From Acidobacteriota bacterium (GTDB taxonomy: Bacteria > Acidobacteriota > Terriglobia > Bryobacterales > Bryobacteraceae): 64,000 bases of DNA. The translations under genes were made by a program, and so were the position numbers. The notes under the pieces were generated by a model. It made no database searches and was not told the DNA's origin. It saw only the letters and a program-made list of their open reading frames with translations. Positions 50,574 to 60,977 of the stretch are shown here, piece after piece (the stretch's first letter is position 1; each line of letters starts with the position of its first letter). The stretch is from contig JAPKZB010000080.1 of the NCBI GenBank assembly GCA_026393985.1, forward strand, positions 157,761 through 221,760, written 5' to 3'.

Positions 50574-51905
50574 TTAGGCCAACAGGCTGCTGATCTTGCG
50601 GGTCGCGGTGGGGAACTTCCCGATACCCGCGCCCACGATCTCGTCGGCCACGGTCAGGTAGATGTCGCCCGCCGTACCGGTCACCCGCGTGTGGCGGCCC
50701 TTGGCCATCTTGCCTACCCCGCCGGCCACCAACATCGCCAGACCGCTGTTCTTGTGCGGATTGGCTTCGGCATGCTCGTGCACGAAAATCAGCGCCGTGC
50801 GGTCGAACACGCTGCCATCGCCTTCTGGAATCGACTTCAACTTGGCGACCAGATAAGCAAACTCCTCGACGTGCCACTTGCAGATATCGCGCAGCACGCG
50901 CTGCCCTTCGGCACCGTCGGCCCCGCTCACGCGCCCTTCGGCGTGAGTGTAGTCGTGATGGCGGGCCGAGGTATAGCCAAGCCAGGGAAAGCGCGAAATG
51001 CTCTGGCACTTGGTGAGCATGTAGGACGCCACGCGCGTCTGCCGGGTCGCCAGCGCCTGCACGAGCAGGTCGCTCTGCAGCTTGGCAATCCGCGGCCAGT
51101 CTTTCATATCGCCGTCAAAATCTGGGGCTTCCACCCGGCGGTACTCTTCGGGGAGCGCCGCAATGGCGCGCTCCAGATCACGAATCCCGGCCATATGCTC
51201 GTCGAGCCGGTTCTGGTCATCGGTCGGCAGCTTCTTCTTGAGCGCTGTCGCATCGTTCTGCACGGCATCGAGGATGCTGCGCTTGCGGTTCACCCAGCCC
51301 TCTTCCCGCTGCCCGAACAGGCGATCGAACAACCGGTGCGGAATCATCTCCGGCGGCAGCGCGCGTTCATAGCCGGACCAGCTCATGTTCCGCTGCATGC
51401 TCTCGCCGAACGACTCCTGCGCCACCCCAATCTGCAGCGAACGGAACCGGGATTCCCCGCCAATCCGGTTGGCAATCACCTGATCCACCGACGGACCCGA
51501 AGGGCCCCGCCCGGTGAACTGCGTACCCGTCATCAGGCCGCTCATCGAGTTGGTGTGGCCATTGCCCTGCCCGTTGGCCGCGGCGTTATCGACGCCGCTC
51601 AACACATGAAAGTCCCGCCGGAAGGCCGCCAGCGGAGACAAGCACGGCGTCATCCGGTAGTCGGTACCCTCTTCAGCCGGAATCCAATACCGCTCCGGAA
51701 TCCCGTTGCCGTTGAACCACAGCACAAAACGGGTTTCAATCGGCTTGGGCGGGGCCGTGGGCGCGGCAGCGTAGGCCGTGCCGTGCGAGTTGAACATCGA
51801 GACCAGCGGCGGCAAACCCACCACGACCGGGGTGCCGGCCGCGGTGAGGCCCTGCAACAGAGCCCGGCGAGAGATTCTAACGCGGTTGGTGATTACGTGC
51901 GGCAT
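50574..51905 (-). CDS. DUF1552 protein, Tat-exported
   Basis: Protein of 443 aa with a Tat-like leader ([23 protein letters not shown]). The body matches DUF1552, relatives of sulfatase/alkaline phosphatase-like DUF1501 proteins, with [45 protein letters not shown] and [16 protein letters not shown] as landmarks. It is found with DUF1592/1588 cytochrome proteins in planctomycetes and acidobacteria, and the order here is the same. The biochemical function is unknown. Its start overlaps the upstream gene's end by 29 bases, pointing to coupled translation and a shared complex. Confidence 0.9.
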   Translation of the reverse strand: MPHVITNRVRISRRALLQGLTAAGTPVVVGLPPLVSMFNSHGTAYAAAPTAPPKPIETRFVLWFNGNGIPERYWIPAEEGTDYRMTPCLSPLAAFRRDFHVLSGVDNAAANGQGNGHTNSMSGLMTGTQFTGRGPSGPSVDQVIANRIGGESRFRSLQIGVAQESFGESMQRNMSWSGYERALPPEMIPHRLFDRLFGQREEGWVNRKRSILDAVQNDATALKKKLPTDDQNRLDEHMAGIRDLERAIAALPEEYRRVEAPDFDGDMKDWPRIAKLQSDLLVQALATRQTRVASYMLTKCQSISRFPWLGYTSARHHDYTHAEGRVSGADGAEGQRVLRDICKWHVEEFAYLVAKLKSIPEGDGSVFDRTALIFVHEHAEANPHKNSGLAMLVAGGVGKMAKGRHTRVTGTAGDIYLTVADEIVGAGIGKFPTATRKISSLLA

Positions 51906-53853
51906 GAACTGTTCCTCCGGGAGTTTCCCGAGATAGCATTAACGACAATATTAGCTCTTTAAAGCGGTACTGCGAGCGGCGGAAATCATCGGTCATCTTG
52001 CGGATCACCGGTCGGTCGGCGGCCGTCTCCGTGCGGCCGTAGGTATAGCGAAAATACTGTTTGGCGATGCACTCCTGGCACTGTCCGCTCTGCGCCAACA
52101 CAGCCCCGAGCCGGGCCGGCGAAGAGAACTGCGACGCCGCCACCCCGGCCACAAAGCCCGTCGAGTCGATCTCCAGCTCCCAGGCCTTGACCGTCTTGCC
52201 GCGGTCCTCCCGCGTCCGGCCTGGGGCATTGAGCACAAACTTGTCCCGACGGGCGCCCACGGCGTCGAACTTTTCAAAGCCGAAGCCGATGGGATCAATC
52301 AGGCTATGGCAGGCCGCGCAACCCGGGTTGGTAACGTGCTCGGAGAGCCGTTCGCGGTTGGTCTGCGGACGGTCGGCCGAAAAGGGCGGCAGGTTGGTGT
52401 TCACCCCCGCCGGCGGGTCCGGCACGTGCTGGCACAGAAACTGTTCCCGCACAAACAAGCCGCGCGCCGTTGGCGAGGACTCATCCGGCTTGGCCGTGCT
52501 GGCCAGAAACAGCGCCTGGCCCAGAATCCCGGCCCGCTCGGAGGCCGCCGGGAAATCCACCTTCCCGAACTCCTGCGCCGGCGCCGGAACGTCGTAGATC
52601 GACGCCAACTCCCCGTTCACATACCCGTAGGGCGCCGTGAACAGATCCATGAAGTTGCGATCGTTCCACACCAGATCGTTAACAAACAGCTTGGCCTCTT
52701 CCGTCATCGCCACTGCGGTCTCCCGAGTAAACGACGGATGCTTCCGGCGATCCTTGCTCGCCGTGAGGATTCTGTCAAAACGAAGCCATTGTCCAACGAA
52801 CTCGCTCAGCGCCTGCCGCGCCCGCGGATGATCGAGCATGCGGCGGACCTGCGCCTCCACTCCCTTCGGGTTTGCCAAGAGTCCCTTTTCGGCCGCCGCG
52901 AACAACTCGGCGTCCGGCATCGTATCCCATAGCGCATAGGAGAGCCGGCTGGCGGTCGCGTAGGGCTTCCACCGCGGATCGGAAGTCTCTTCGAGCCGGA
53001 ACAGGAAGTTAGAGGACTGCAACATCGCCTCAATCACCAACTGCGCCCCGGCGAAAAACTCTTTTTCAGAGACGAACAGCGCCTCGTAGCGCTTTTGCTC
53101 TCCGGTGTCGAGCGGACGGCGGAACGCGCGCAGGCCGAACTCCCGGATGAACTTCGTCCGGCAGACTGCCGAGGACTTGCAACCGATCAGGCCCCGGGTG
53201 TCCCCGCCCCGCAGCGCGCTCTGGGCAATTCGTTCGGCCGCGTTACTGTAGGCTTCGATCAATAAAGGCGACAGGCTCTGGGCCTGAATCTGGTTCCGGA
53301 ATCCGTTGACGAAATCCTCCGGCGGGAACCGGTCAGCCGGACGCGAGGCATCGCCCAACAGATCCTTTACCGTCTGGTTATACTGGCTGTGCGTCAACCG
53401 CCGCAACTCAATCCGCACGGCGGACCGCCTGCCACCCGACTCTTCCTCCTCGCGATACCGCATGGCCTTGGCGAGCTGATCGCCGGAGATCTTAGTCAAC
53501 CGGTCTATCCAGGCGCGGAGAATCGTCTCCTCCTGGCTGCCCGGCTTGATGCGTTGTCCGCCCACATGGCTCAAGCGTTTAGTCGGCTTTTCAAGCAGCA
53601 AGGATTTAGCCGGATCGAGACGCTCCACCAGGTTAACCAGCGACAGTCCAAAGGCTTCAATCCGCTCCGGCGTCACCGCTCCTTCCGGAAACAGCAGCCG
53701 GGTTCCGGCCGCCACGCCGTCCGTGTTGTGGCAAGACCGGCATTCGGCCTTCTCAAAAACAACGTAGGCACCCCGGGCAAACGAAACGGAGGCATCCTGC
53801 GCCCATGCGCAGAAACAAAAGAGGAAAAAGACGGGCAGAAATCGAACTGGCAA
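51877..53853 (-). CDS. DUF1592/DUF1588/DUF1585 cytochrome protein
   Basis: Exported heme protein of 658 aa. A TTG start (53853) is used: it directly precedes a strong signal peptide ([18 protein letters not shown]) and has AGGGGG seven bases upstream. The order is an N-terminal heme site [12 protein letters not shown]1587 ([19 protein letters not shown]), DUF1592 ([19 protein letters not shown]), DUF1588 with [19 protein letters not shown], and DUF1585 at the end. It begins the operon with DUF1552 and two LRR genes. The family is widespread in planctomycete-like genomes without a proven reaction. Confidence 0.9.
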   Translation of the reverse strand: MPVRFLPVFFLFCFCAWAQDASVSFARGAYVVFEKAECRSCHNTDGVAAGTRLLFPEGAVTPERIEAFGLSLVNLVERLDPAKSLLLEKPTKRLSHVGGQRIKPGSQEETILRAWIDRLTKISGDQLAKAMRYREEEESGGRRSAVRIELRRLTHSQYNQTVKDLLGDASRPADRFPPEDFVNGFRNQIQAQSLSPLLIEAYSNAAERIAQSALRGGDTRGLIGCKSSAVCRTKFIREFGLRAFRRPLDTGEQKRYEALFVSEKEFFAGAQLVIEAMLQSSNFLFRLEETSDPRWKPYATASRLSYALWDTMPDAELFAAAEKGLLANPKGVEAQVRRMLDHPRARQALSEFVGQWLRFDRILTASKDRRKHPSFTRETAVAMTEEAKLFVNDLVWNDRNFMDLFTAPYGYVNGELASIYDVPAPAQEFGKVDFPAASERAGILGQALFLASTAKPDESSPTARGLFVREQFLCQHVPDPPAGVNTNLPPFSADRPQTNRERLSEHVTNPGCAACHSLIDPIGFGFEKFDAVGARRDKFVLNAPGRTREDRGKTVKAWELEIDSTGFVAGVAASQFSSPARLGAVLAQSGQCQECIAKQYFRYTYGRTETAADRPVIRKMTDDFRRSQYRFKELILSLMLSRETPGGTVHAARNHQPR

Positions 53854-53868
53854 ATACGCCCCCTGCGA

Positions 53869-53888
53869 CGATACGCATAATCGTATCG
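53869..53888. promoter_or_regulatory. Inverted repeat in the DUF1592 operon leader
   Basis: CGATACG (53869-53875) and CGTATCG (53882-53888) are perfect inverted copies with a six-base spacer, 16 bases upstream of the TTG start. The site may be an operator or an RNA hairpin beside the ribosome site. No promoter hexamers were identified around it. Confidence 0.4.
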
Positions 53889-53948
53889 CTTCTCGGCAAA
53901 TTTTTCCACGGGAAACGGGAAGACGCGCCCGGGAAATGACAACGCGCG

Positions 53949-54248
53949 CTACAAATCGATGTCTCGCACCGGACGGGCCCCCGGCCCGTCCTCTTCCTTA
54001 GCCTTGCGGAACAGGTCATCAAAGCGCCGGGAAAGAGTCTCCTGGTGCCGCCGGTGGCCCGCCAGGGCGTCAGCAAACTGCTGCTCCCGCTGCTCCCCGC
54101 TCTGCTTGAGCTTAGCCACCTCGCCCGATAAATCGAACGTGGCTGCCTTCGAAGCCGGCCCCCGATGGGACAACACCGCCTTGCGCTCCGGATCAATCGT
54201 CAAAATGCCCTGGCAGCAGGGGCAGGTGACCTCAAACGGATCCCACAT
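53949..54248 (-). CDS. Small zinc-ribbon/coiled-coil protein
   Basis: Small protein of 99 aa. The N-terminus [19 protein letters not shown] has a CPCC cluster like a half zinc ribbon; no second Cys pair is seen, so metal binding might need a dimer. A Gln/Glu/Lys/Arg-rich helix ([21 protein letters not shown]) forms a probable coiled coil. The frame extends to 54458, but that part overlaps the divergent cpaE-like gene, so ATG 54248 is preferred. Small proteins of this layout recur in acidobacterial genomes without assigned function. Confidence 0.7.
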   Translation of the reverse strand: MWDPFEVTCPCCQGILTIDPERKAVLSHRGPASKAATFDLSGEVAKLKQSGEQREQQFADALAGHRRHQETLSRRFDDLFRKAKEEDGPGARPVRDIDL

Positions 54249-54410
54249 GGTACACAGTTTACCCGAAAATCCACGCCGAACCACAGAACCTAAGATCTCT
54301 CGCCCTCCCGCCCCTAAAGTTTTTCTCAACGGAACCGATAGAGGGGAAATGGGACTGGAGTCCGTATTGAGTCCTGACATCATGCCCGACCAAATCGGGA
54401 GGTAAATCGC

Positions 54411-55631
54411 ATGCTTCGGGGTATAATCATCAGCCCGGACCGGGAACTCGCCGATCAACTAGACGATCTGCTATCCCAAGTCGGGATTATTGGAGTTCTG
54501 CGCAAGCTCGATCGCTATCCGAACACGCTCGACCTGCAACGGACGCTACGCGCTCACGCCCCGCAGATTGTGTTTCTTAGCCTGGCCTCGGTGGAGCACG
54601 CCATTGCCACCTCCCAGGCGGTCGAGGCCACCTCACCGGGCATCCAGGTCATCACAATCAATCAGGGGACCAATCCGCAGGCCCTACTCGAATTGATGCG
54701 GGTGGGTATTCGGGAGTTTCTAGCCGCGCCGTTCCAGGTCGACGAGTTGATTGATGCCATCGGCAGGGTCAGCGAGAACCTGCGGCGCAACCCGATCGCC
54801 TCCTTCGAATCTGAGTACATCTACTCGTTTCTTCCCGCCAAGCCTGGCGTCGGGGCCTCGACGATCGCCATGAACCTCGCCGCCGCCGCCGCCAAGTTGG
54901 GCAACTGCAAGACGGTTCTGGTCGACCTCGACCTGAACTCCGGCATGCAGCGATTCATGATGAAACTGGACAACGAATTCTGCATTACCGACGCCGCAGA
55001 AAACTCGTTCAAAATGGATGAGGCGCTTTGGCCGCAACTGGTGACCTCCATCGGAGATCTCGACGTTCTTCATTCGGGCCGGTTAAATCCTGGGTATCGC
55101 ATTGAACCGTCCCAGATGCGCCATCTGATCGCCTTCCTGCGCCGTTACTACCGCTTGGTCGCCGTCGATCTGTCCGGCAATATGGAGAAGTACTCCATCG
55201 AGATCATGGAAGAGTCCCGGCGGATCTATCTAGTCACCACCGCCGAAATCGCATCGCTTCATCTGGCGCGCGAACGATTCAACTACCTGAAAACCCTCGA
55301 CCTGCACGACCGGATCGAACTGGTGCTGAATCGCAGCCAAAAACGGGCGGCCATCGACACCAGGTCCATCGAAGACCTTCTGGGCGTTCCAGTCAGAGTC
55401 GCCCTACCCAACGACTATCAGGGGGTCAGCCGCGCCCTCGCTGCCGGCAAACCGGTAGACACCAAGTCCGAACTCGGCCGTGAATTCCAGAAGTTAGCCT
55501 ATATCCTCGTCGAACGGGAACCGGCTACGGCCGAGGCCAAACCCAAGCCAAAGCAGAACGCCCTGAGCGGCATCCTCTCCATTTTGCCCGGCAAGGCCGG
55601 CCTGTTCGCGGAAAAGAAATCAACAGCGTAA
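54411..55631 (+). CDS. TadZ/CpaE-like pilus assembly ATPase
   Basis: Protein of 406 aa. Residues about 1-120 are a receiver-like atypical domain (IIISPDRELADQLDDLL). About 135-380 form a ParA/MinD-type ATPase with deviant P-loop PAKPGVGASTIAMNLA and LVDLDLNSGMQRFM. TadZ/CpaE proteins localise the Tad (Flp) pilus machine at the pole. The Flp pilin genes of this window lie 7.3 kb downstream, and no other tad genes are present between, so the tad locus is split. The start has GGGAGG spaced well ahead. A Lys-rich C-terminal tail ends the protein. Confidence 0.88.
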   Translation: MLRGIIISPDRELADQLDDLLSQVGIIGVLRKLDRYPNTLDLQRTLRAHAPQIVFLSLASVEHAIATSQAVEATSPGIQVITINQGTNPQALLELMRVGIREFLAAPFQVDELIDAIGRVSENLRRNPIASFESEYIYSFLPAKPGVGASTIAMNLAAAAAKLGNCKTVLVDLDLNSGMQRFMMKLDNEFCITDAAENSFKMDEALWPQLVTSIGDLDVLHSGRLNPGYRIEPSQMRHLIAFLRRYYRLVAVDLSGNMEKYSIEIMEESRRIYLVTTAEIASLHLARERFNYLKTLDLHDRIELVLNRSQKRAAIDTRSIEDLLGVPVRVALPNDYQGVSRALAAGKPVDTKSELGREFQKLAYILVEREPATAEAKPKPKQNALSGILSILPGKAGLFAEKKSTA

Positions 55632-55681
55632 GCAGCCCGGCAGTAGCAAACCACAATTCGCCATCTGCCGAACCAACCAAC

Positions 55682-57454
55682 CTAAAAAATAAATGCCAGC
55701 CCGCCCCGCAGCGTCCGCGGCGACGGCATCAACAGAACACCCCGATCCTGCGCTCCATCCAACCGTTGATAGCCATTCGATAGCGCATTCCGGAGTTCGA
55801 CAATCGCCTCCAACCTGCCGGACCATAACCCGAAACCTGGCAACGGCTGCTGTACCTGCAGATTCAATCCCAACTCCGGGGAGAAAGTCTGTGTTAAGTA
55901 ACGATACATCGGCAGCGAACTCGACCCGTCCGTATGCAGGTAACTGACCACGAATCGCGTCGCCGTCCGCGGAGCAACTCCCGAAACCCGCATCGCAATC
56001 CAATTGCGCTGCACCTGACGCAAAATCCGCCGGATGTCGCGGGCCGACGAAACCAGCATCGTCGTCGAACGGGCATCGAGCGTACCCGCGTTCCCGACCG
56101 CCACCGACGTGCTCCAATTGCTACTCCACTGGTGCGTGGCCGTAATCATGGCGCCCCGCCGCTGGTAGCTGCCCACGTTTAAAACAGATCCACTCGAAAA
56201 CGGATCAGGCAGGACCTCCGCCCGGTCGAGCCCATCCGCCGCACCCAACGCCAGCATCGTCCCGTTCGCCACCCGCTGGTCAAACGCCACCACCGAGACT
56301 TCGGTATCTTTGCCTAGCTTCCGCCGGTAGGCTAACTCGACGTTGCCCGTCCGCTGCACGTGCACGCGTCCATCGCGCAGCGAGACCCGGGGAAATGCGC
56401 TCACCGTCCCAACATCCTGGCCCAACGGCGATTCACCTGCCCCGCCGTGGGAGCGAAAAATCTCCTCGGGCGGCGCGCCGCTCGAAAACGCGGCCTGCAC
56501 CTCATCCTTCGTCCCGATCCGATATGTCAGCCGGGCAAACGGACTCATCACGTTCAACCGGTCGTAAAAGGTAACCGATTCCAACTGCGCGCCATACAAC
56601 AGATCCCACCGGTCGCCAATCGAGATCCGGTCCACGGCCGCGGTCGAAATGGTCCGGACCGGCGGCGCCTGCGCACCCTGACCCATCACAAACAGCTGTC
56701 GCACCGTCAAGAGCACCTCGGGAGAAAACCCTCCGTTCAGCGCGGAACGCTCCGCCGAACGGCTGAGCCGCGTCCGTAGCGACGCGGCCGGTATCCCGCC
56801 CCGGGAGGCGTACCCCAGATTCCCTGTCACCTGCAATTCATGCCGGTTCAAAATCGAAGTGGCCACTGCAAAGGCAGTTCCCAAGTCCGGCTGCCCGCCA
56901 AAAACCCCGCTGGCCCCATCACCCGCCTGCACGCGTACCACACCCCGCGTATCCCCAAACACCGCCGTCGCCTGCCGATCTTGCCCCGGAAGAAAGCGCA
57001 GCACCGGACGCGTGGTCATCGACCCCCGCAAGACCCACTTCCAGTCATCCGTCATCAGATTAGTCGGCGACTGATTCGGGTAAACCCACTCCACAGAACT
57101 CACCAAACTGGCCAGATTAATCGCCAGGAAGCTTCGCATGCCCGCCTGAATCATGATGTTCTGCCGCACGGAGGGAAAAAACGCAGGCAAAACCACCCGC
57201 ACGCTGTAAGAGTCAGGCGGCAGCAACTCAAAGCCAAAGGCCCCGTTCTCGTTCGTTAACACCTTGCGAAGCAGCTTGTCAAACCGGTTGAACAGATAGA
57301 CTGTCGCCCCAAACTGCCCGCGCCCCGATGCATCGGAAACCACGCCGACAATCGTTCCCTGCAGCCGCCCCGAAGGATCACCCGCCGCCAGAGACAGCTG
57401 GCCACAAGCTCCCCAAAGAAGCCCTATCGCAACGAGTTGGCGCCAGCACACCAT
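55682..57454 (-). CDS. Outer-membrane beta-barrel protein with carboxypeptidase-regulatory-like domain
   Basis: Exported protein of 590 aa. After the signal (VAIGLLWGACGQLSLAAG), residues about 30-110 form a carboxypeptidase regulatory-like Ig fold (GTIVGVVSDASGRGQFGATVY). A long stretch of alternating aromatic/polar strands follows, ending in the outer-membrane signature phenylalanine (RGGLAFIF). This resembles the TonB-dependent receptor-like Oar proteins of acidobacteria, but is shorter, and a plug domain and TonB box are not evident. ATG 57454 is preferred over the TTG just before it. It ends 50 bases from the convergent cpaE-like gene. Confidence 0.78.
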   Translation of the reverse strand: MVCWRQLVAIGLLWGACGQLSLAAGDPSGRLQGTIVGVVSDASGRGQFGATVYLFNRFDKLLRKVLTNENGAFGFELLPPDSYSVRVVLPAFFPSVRQNIMIQAGMRSFLAINLASLVSSVEWVYPNQSPTNLMTDDWKWVLRGSMTTRPVLRFLPGQDRQATAVFGDTRGVVRVQAGDGASGVFGGQPDLGTAFAVATSILNRHELQVTGNLGYASRGGIPAASLRTRLSRSAERSALNGGFSPEVLLTVRQLFVMGQGAQAPPVRTISTAAVDRISIGDRWDLLYGAQLESVTFYDRLNVMSPFARLTYRIGTKDEVQAAFSSGAPPEEIFRSHGGAGESPLGQDVGTVSAFPRVSLRDGRVHVQRTGNVELAYRRKLGKDTEVSVVAFDQRVANGTMLALGAADGLDRAEVLPDPFSSGSVLNVGSYQRRGAMITATHQWSSNWSTSVAVGNAGTLDARSTTMLVSSARDIRRILRQVQRNWIAMRVSGVAPRTATRFVVSYLHTDGSSSLPMYRYLTQTFSPELGLNLQVQQPLPGFGLWSGRLEAIVELRNALSNGYQRLDGAQDRGVLLMPSPRTLRGGLAFIF

Positions 57455-57471
57455 CAAGAGCTCGAATAACC

Positions 57472-59145
57472 CTAGGTCACCGAAAACTTAGTCACGGAAG
57501 GCAGCGTTTGGTTCCGCACCTTGTCCGTCACCTTCATCCGCAACTCATACTTGCCGGGCTCAAAGGAATTCAATGGCAGAACTTTTTCAATCGTCACTTC
57601 AGTCGCACTGTTCGAATTGGTCAGATCCTCGCTAAACTCGAAGATCTTGGCGTCACTGCCCGCCTTGACCACCTCGTACTGCACCTGCGCGTTCGGCTTA
57701 CGGGTCTTTTCGTCCGGCTCGAAATTATAAAACTTCACGTAAATCCCCATCTTTTCGTTCCGGCCAAAACTCTCCGTCACGCGGGGGCGTACCTTCGTCG
57801 TCCCAATCACGAACTGCCCGCTGCCAATCGACCGCGTCGGCACTTTTTCAATCAAATCGGCCAACACCACGCTCGACATACCGAAAACGTCATCTTCCAG
57901 CCGCGGAACGTTCAACGCCATCTCGTAGTTGTTCATATTGCCGCCGTAGACATCCTTGGCGACGATGTTGATGCGGTAGGTGCCCGGCGGCAGCGGAATC
58001 GATTTCTGATAGACGGACGCCCCTTTCGAGGCCGCTTCCAACATGTCCGACGGCACTTCCATAGTCACAACATCTTCAAAAACGTTCACCACGCGGCGCG
58101 ACATCGAAGTGATCCGAGCGTAAATATTCACCGCCGACTTGGCAATCCCGTCCTTGTCCTGGAACTGCAGGTCCTTTTTCTCAAGTTGGATGGTGACATT
58201 CGTCTGCACCGTGCTCGCCGTCATCCGCATGAAGTCCGCCCGTACCCGCATCGGCAGGAGGTTGAACTTCACTGTCGAACTGACTGCAGCTTCAAGATCT
58301 TTGAACTTCACCGCCGGAGCCTTCTGCAACTGCGAAAACTGCCGCAACCGCTCAAATTGGTTCATGCGCATCGGCAGGGGCTGCGTGCCCGTACCCAGCC
58401 GGGTTCCATCTGTCCGGCTGAACCGGTCCGCCTTCGACGACATGCCCATCTGCTCCATCAACGTGAGACCGGCATTGGGTACGAACAACAGCGCATCTTT
58501 CTCGGAAGGATCCATCGTCATCCGGTACTCGCCGGTCATCGTCGGATCGACGAATTCAATCATGATGTCGGAGCCAATATCCTGAATCCAGCGGTAGCGC
58601 CATTTTTCAAAAGGAAAGGTCGATGTCGTCCCACCGCCCTCTTCAAAAGGCCGCTCATACGTACCGCCGGAGGGATGCGACTCGATTTCGTCCGGTGGAC
58701 CAAACGTAATGTAGATCCGCCCCCGGTCCGTCTTCCAGCCCGGAATGCCGGACGCATACCGCTCATTCGCATACGCAATCCGCCGGTAGTGTTCTTCCTT
58801 GAATTCGTTTTCCTGCGAATCCGGTGAAGGGTCCCGCCGCAGCCAGAACTGCTCAATAAACTGTTCGCGCTCCTCGTCCGTCGCCAACCGCTTAAACGCT
58901 GTCCGCTCCTCGTCGGTAATGATGTAGAGAACGTCCTCAGACAACCACTTCCGGTACGGTCCCTCCAACTCCTTGCGCAGCTTCTCCTCCCGCTTCCGCT
59001 TCTCCCTTTCCGAGAGCGGCTTGGCAACGGTCTCGCGAGCGCCTTCCGGCTGCTTTCCCTTCTTTTCCGCCGTATGCGCCGCCTGAGGGAGCAGCAAGGC
59101 CCCACAGGCCGCCAGGGCGATCAGGAAATTTCGATGGAGTTTCAT
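57472..59145 (-). CDS. GWxTD domain protein
   Basis: Exported protein of 557 aa, with signal MKLHRNFLIALAACGALLLPQAAHT and a Lys/Glu-rich segment. The GWxTD domain (about residues 75-260) is marked by ERTAFKRLATDEEREQFIEQF, WLRRDPSPDSQENEF and GWKTDRGRIYITFGPPDEIE. The remaining half is a beta-rich domain of unknown role (SIPLPPGTYRINIVAKDVYG). The domain is common in Acidobacteriota and related phyla and is uncharacterised. A GAGGTAG ribosome site precedes the start. It lies 17 bases upstream of the barrel protein gene, so the pair is an operon. Confidence 0.9.
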   Translation of the reverse strand: MKLHRNFLIALAACGALLLPQAAHTAEKKGKQPEGARETVAKPLSEREKRKREEKLRKELEGPYRKWLSEDVLYIITDEERTAFKRLATDEEREQFIEQFWLRRDPSPDSQENEFKEEHYRRIAYANERYASGIPGWKTDRGRIYITFGPPDEIESHPSGGTYERPFEEGGGTTSTFPFEKWRYRWIQDIGSDIMIEFVDPTMTGEYRMTMDPSEKDALLFVPNAGLTLMEQMGMSSKADRFSRTDGTRLGTGTQPLPMRMNQFERLRQFSQLQKAPAVKFKDLEAAVSSTVKFNLLPMRVRADFMRMTASTVQTNVTIQLEKKDLQFQDKDGIAKSAVNIYARITSMSRRVVNVFEDVVTMEVPSDMLEAASKGASVYQKSIPLPPGTYRINIVAKDVYGGNMNNYEMALNVPRLEDDVFGMSSVVLADLIEKVPTRSIGSGQFVIGTTKVRPRVTESFGRNEKMGIYVKFYNFEPDEKTRKPNAQVQYEVVKAGSDAKIFEFSEDLTNSNSATEVTIEKVLPLNSFEPGKYELRMKVTDKVRNQTLPSVTKFSVT

Positions 59146-59204
59146 GCAGCTACCTCGATTCTAAGGAGATCCATGGGACAGGTCAAGGCTGGTGATCGTA
59201 AACA

Positions 59205-59690
59205 CTACTCCTGGCTCAACTCCCGGTACCCACTGGCATAATACAGCAACGGCGCACCATCTTCATACCGCACCGCCACCACCTCACCCAGAAACACCAG
59301 ATGGTCGCCCGCCTCCCACACCTCCCGTCGCTGGCATTCCAATTGGGCCAGCGCCCCGTCCAACAACGGAATCTGACCCACCCCCCGGCTCCAGCCCACC
59401 CCCTCAAACCGGTCCTGGCCCCGCGTGGCAAACCGCATCGACAGCTCCTTCTGCTCCACACGCAGGACGTTAATCCCAAAGTACGATGCCGCCGAAAAAT
59501 ACGGCAGCACGTTTGCCCGCCGATCAATGCAAAGCAACACCAGCGCAGGCTCCACCGACACACTCGTAAACGAGTTGGCCGTAAAGCCCTGCGGCAACCC
59601 CTCCGGAGCCATCACCGTGGCAATCGTGATCCCGGTGGCGAACCGGGAACACGCCCGGCGGAAAGAGACAGCATCAACTACGCTTGACAT
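59205..59690 (-). CDS. Flavin reductase-like protein
   Basis: Flavin-binding split-barrel protein of 161 aa, resembling HpaC-type NAD(P)H:flavin oxidoreductases. SFRRACSRFATGITIATV and the FTANSFTSVSVEPALVLLCID segment bind FMN/FAD, and GDHLVFLGEVVAVRYEDGAPLLYY is the characteristic C-terminal part. It would supply reduced flavin to a partner oxygenase, none of which is nearby. The frame extends upstream, but that part overlaps the divergent HU gene; ATG 59690 is used. Confidence 0.88.
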   Translation of the reverse strand: MSSVVDAVSFRRACSRFATGITIATVMAPEGLPQGFTANSFTSVSVEPALVLLCIDRRANVLPYFSAASYFGINVLRVEQKELSMRFATRGQDRFEGVGWSRGVGQIPLLDGALAQLECQRREVWEAGDHLVFLGEVVAVRYEDGAPLLYYASGYRELSQE

Positions 59691-59751
59691 GACACTAAAC
59701 CTAATCTTATCATGTAGTTTCATTGAACAGACGCCCCGGGGGACGATTCCG

Positions 59752-60021
59752 ATGATCAAGCTGGACATTATTAACGAAGTGGTAAACCGGACTGGCATCA
59801 CCAAAACGAAGGCCGAAATGGCCGTCGAAACCGTCTTTGAGACCATGAAAAAGGCTCTCGCCGACGGCGAACGCATCGAACTCCGGGGATTTGGAATCTT
59901 TAACGTCCGGCCCCGCAAAACCGGCATCGGCCGCAACCCCCGCACCGGCGCTGAAGTCGCCATCCCCCCTGGCAAGGCCGTCCGCTTCAAACCCGGAAAA
60001 GAGCTGCAGCAACTCCAGTAA
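59752..60021 (+). CDS. HU/IHF family DNA-binding protein
   Basis: Nucleoid protein of 89 aa. MIKLDIINEVVNRTG and KTKAEMAVETVFETMKKAL form the dimer helices; ELRGFGIFNVRPRKTGIGRNPRTG is the beta-arm with the DNA-intercalating Pro-containing tip (NPRTGAEVAIP). ALADGERIELRGFG is closer to IHF-like than to classic HU. It binds and bends DNA as a dimer. It is preceded by a GGGGGA ribosome site and followed by the site-2 protease gene 22 bases on. The frame also runs far upstream, without similarity. Confidence 0.93.
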   Translation: MIKLDIINEVVNRTGITKTKAEMAVETVFETMKKALADGERIELRGFGIFNVRPRKTGIGRNPRTGAEVAIPPGKAVRFKPGKELQQLQ

Positions 60022-60043
60022 GCTAGGAGGCAGCCCCACCGCC

Positions 60044-60964
60044 ATGTCTATCGGCTACGGGCACCACCCCGCCCCTTTCTCCCGGCTCGGGTTTCATGCT
60101 CTCTTACTCGCCCTGACGCTGCTCACCACCACCATCGTCGGTGCCCGCCTCGCCACCAACTTCGAACAAAACCTGCCCGCCTTTCAGTTCGACGAGGACC
60201 TGGCCTTCCTGGCTACCCTCTGGGATCAACCCCGTCTGCTCACTTGCGGCCTTCCCTTCTCGCTCACCCTGCTCGCCATCTTGCTCGCTCACGAATTCGG
60301 GCACTACCTAGTCTGCCGCTACCACCGCATCGAATCTTCGCTTCCCTACTTCCTCCCCGCCCCCACCCTCATCGGCACCTTCGGCGCCTTCATCCGCATC
60401 CGTGGCCCCATCTTTTCCCGCCGCAATCTATTCGACGTCGGCGTGGCCGGCCCCCTCGCCGGATTCGTGTTTCTCCTCCCCGCCCTCGGCATCGGCCTCG
60501 CGCTCAGCAAAGTCATCCCCGGCATCGCCAACCAGGGCGACCTGACCTTCGGCAACCCGCCGCTGCTCTGCCTCGCGCTGCAGGCCGTCTTTCCCGACGT
60601 CGCCCCCGCCGATGTCTATCTCCATCCGGTAGCTCGCGCCGCCTGGATCGGCCTGTTCGCCACCGCCCTCAACCTGCTGCCCATCGGCCAACTCGACGGC
60701 GGTCATATCCTCTACGCCATCACCGGCCCCCTCCACCGCCGCCTCTCCCAACTGTTCGCCGTCGCCCTCATCCCGCTCGGCTTCGTCTATTGGACAGGCT
60801 GGATCCTCTGGGCCATCTTCTTCCTCCTCAGCGGACTCCGCCGCCCCCCTATCATCGACGAGTTTCCGGTTGGCTCCGGTCGCCTGCGCCTCAGTCTCCT
60901 AGCCGCATCGATCTTCCTGCTGTCCTTTACCCCCAACCCCATCCAGACCAACGTGGCACTCTAA
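60044..60964 (+). CDS. M50 family site-2 protease-like membrane metalloprotease
   Basis: Polytopic membrane protein of 306 aa with about six or seven helices. The zinc-binding HEFGH motif is in the third hydrophobic segment (LLAHEFGHYLV), and the third ligand motif NLLPIGQLDGGH is near residue 218. There is no PDZ domain. Such proteases cleave transmembrane signalling proteins such as anti-sigma factors, or process envelope proteins. Its substrate is unknown; no anti-sigma gene is in the window. An AGGAGG precedes the start. It is probably co-transcribed with the HU gene and the following GT2. Confidence 0.9.
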   Translation: MSIGYGHHPAPFSRLGFHALLLALTLLTTTIVGARLATNFEQNLPAFQFDEDLAFLATLWDQPRLLTCGLPFSLTLLAILLAHEFGHYLVCRYHRIESSLPYFLPAPTLIGTFGAFIRIRGPIFSRRNLFDVGVAGPLAGFVFLLPALGIGLALSKVIPGIANQGDLTFGNPPLLCLALQAVFPDVAPADVYLHPVARAAWIGLFATALNLLPIGQLDGGHILYAITGPLHRRLSQLFAVALIPLGFVYWTGWILWAIFFLLSGLRRPPIIDEFPVGSGRLRLSLLAASIFLLSFTPNPIQTNVAL

Positions 60965-60977
60965 AGGTTTCCGGCGG

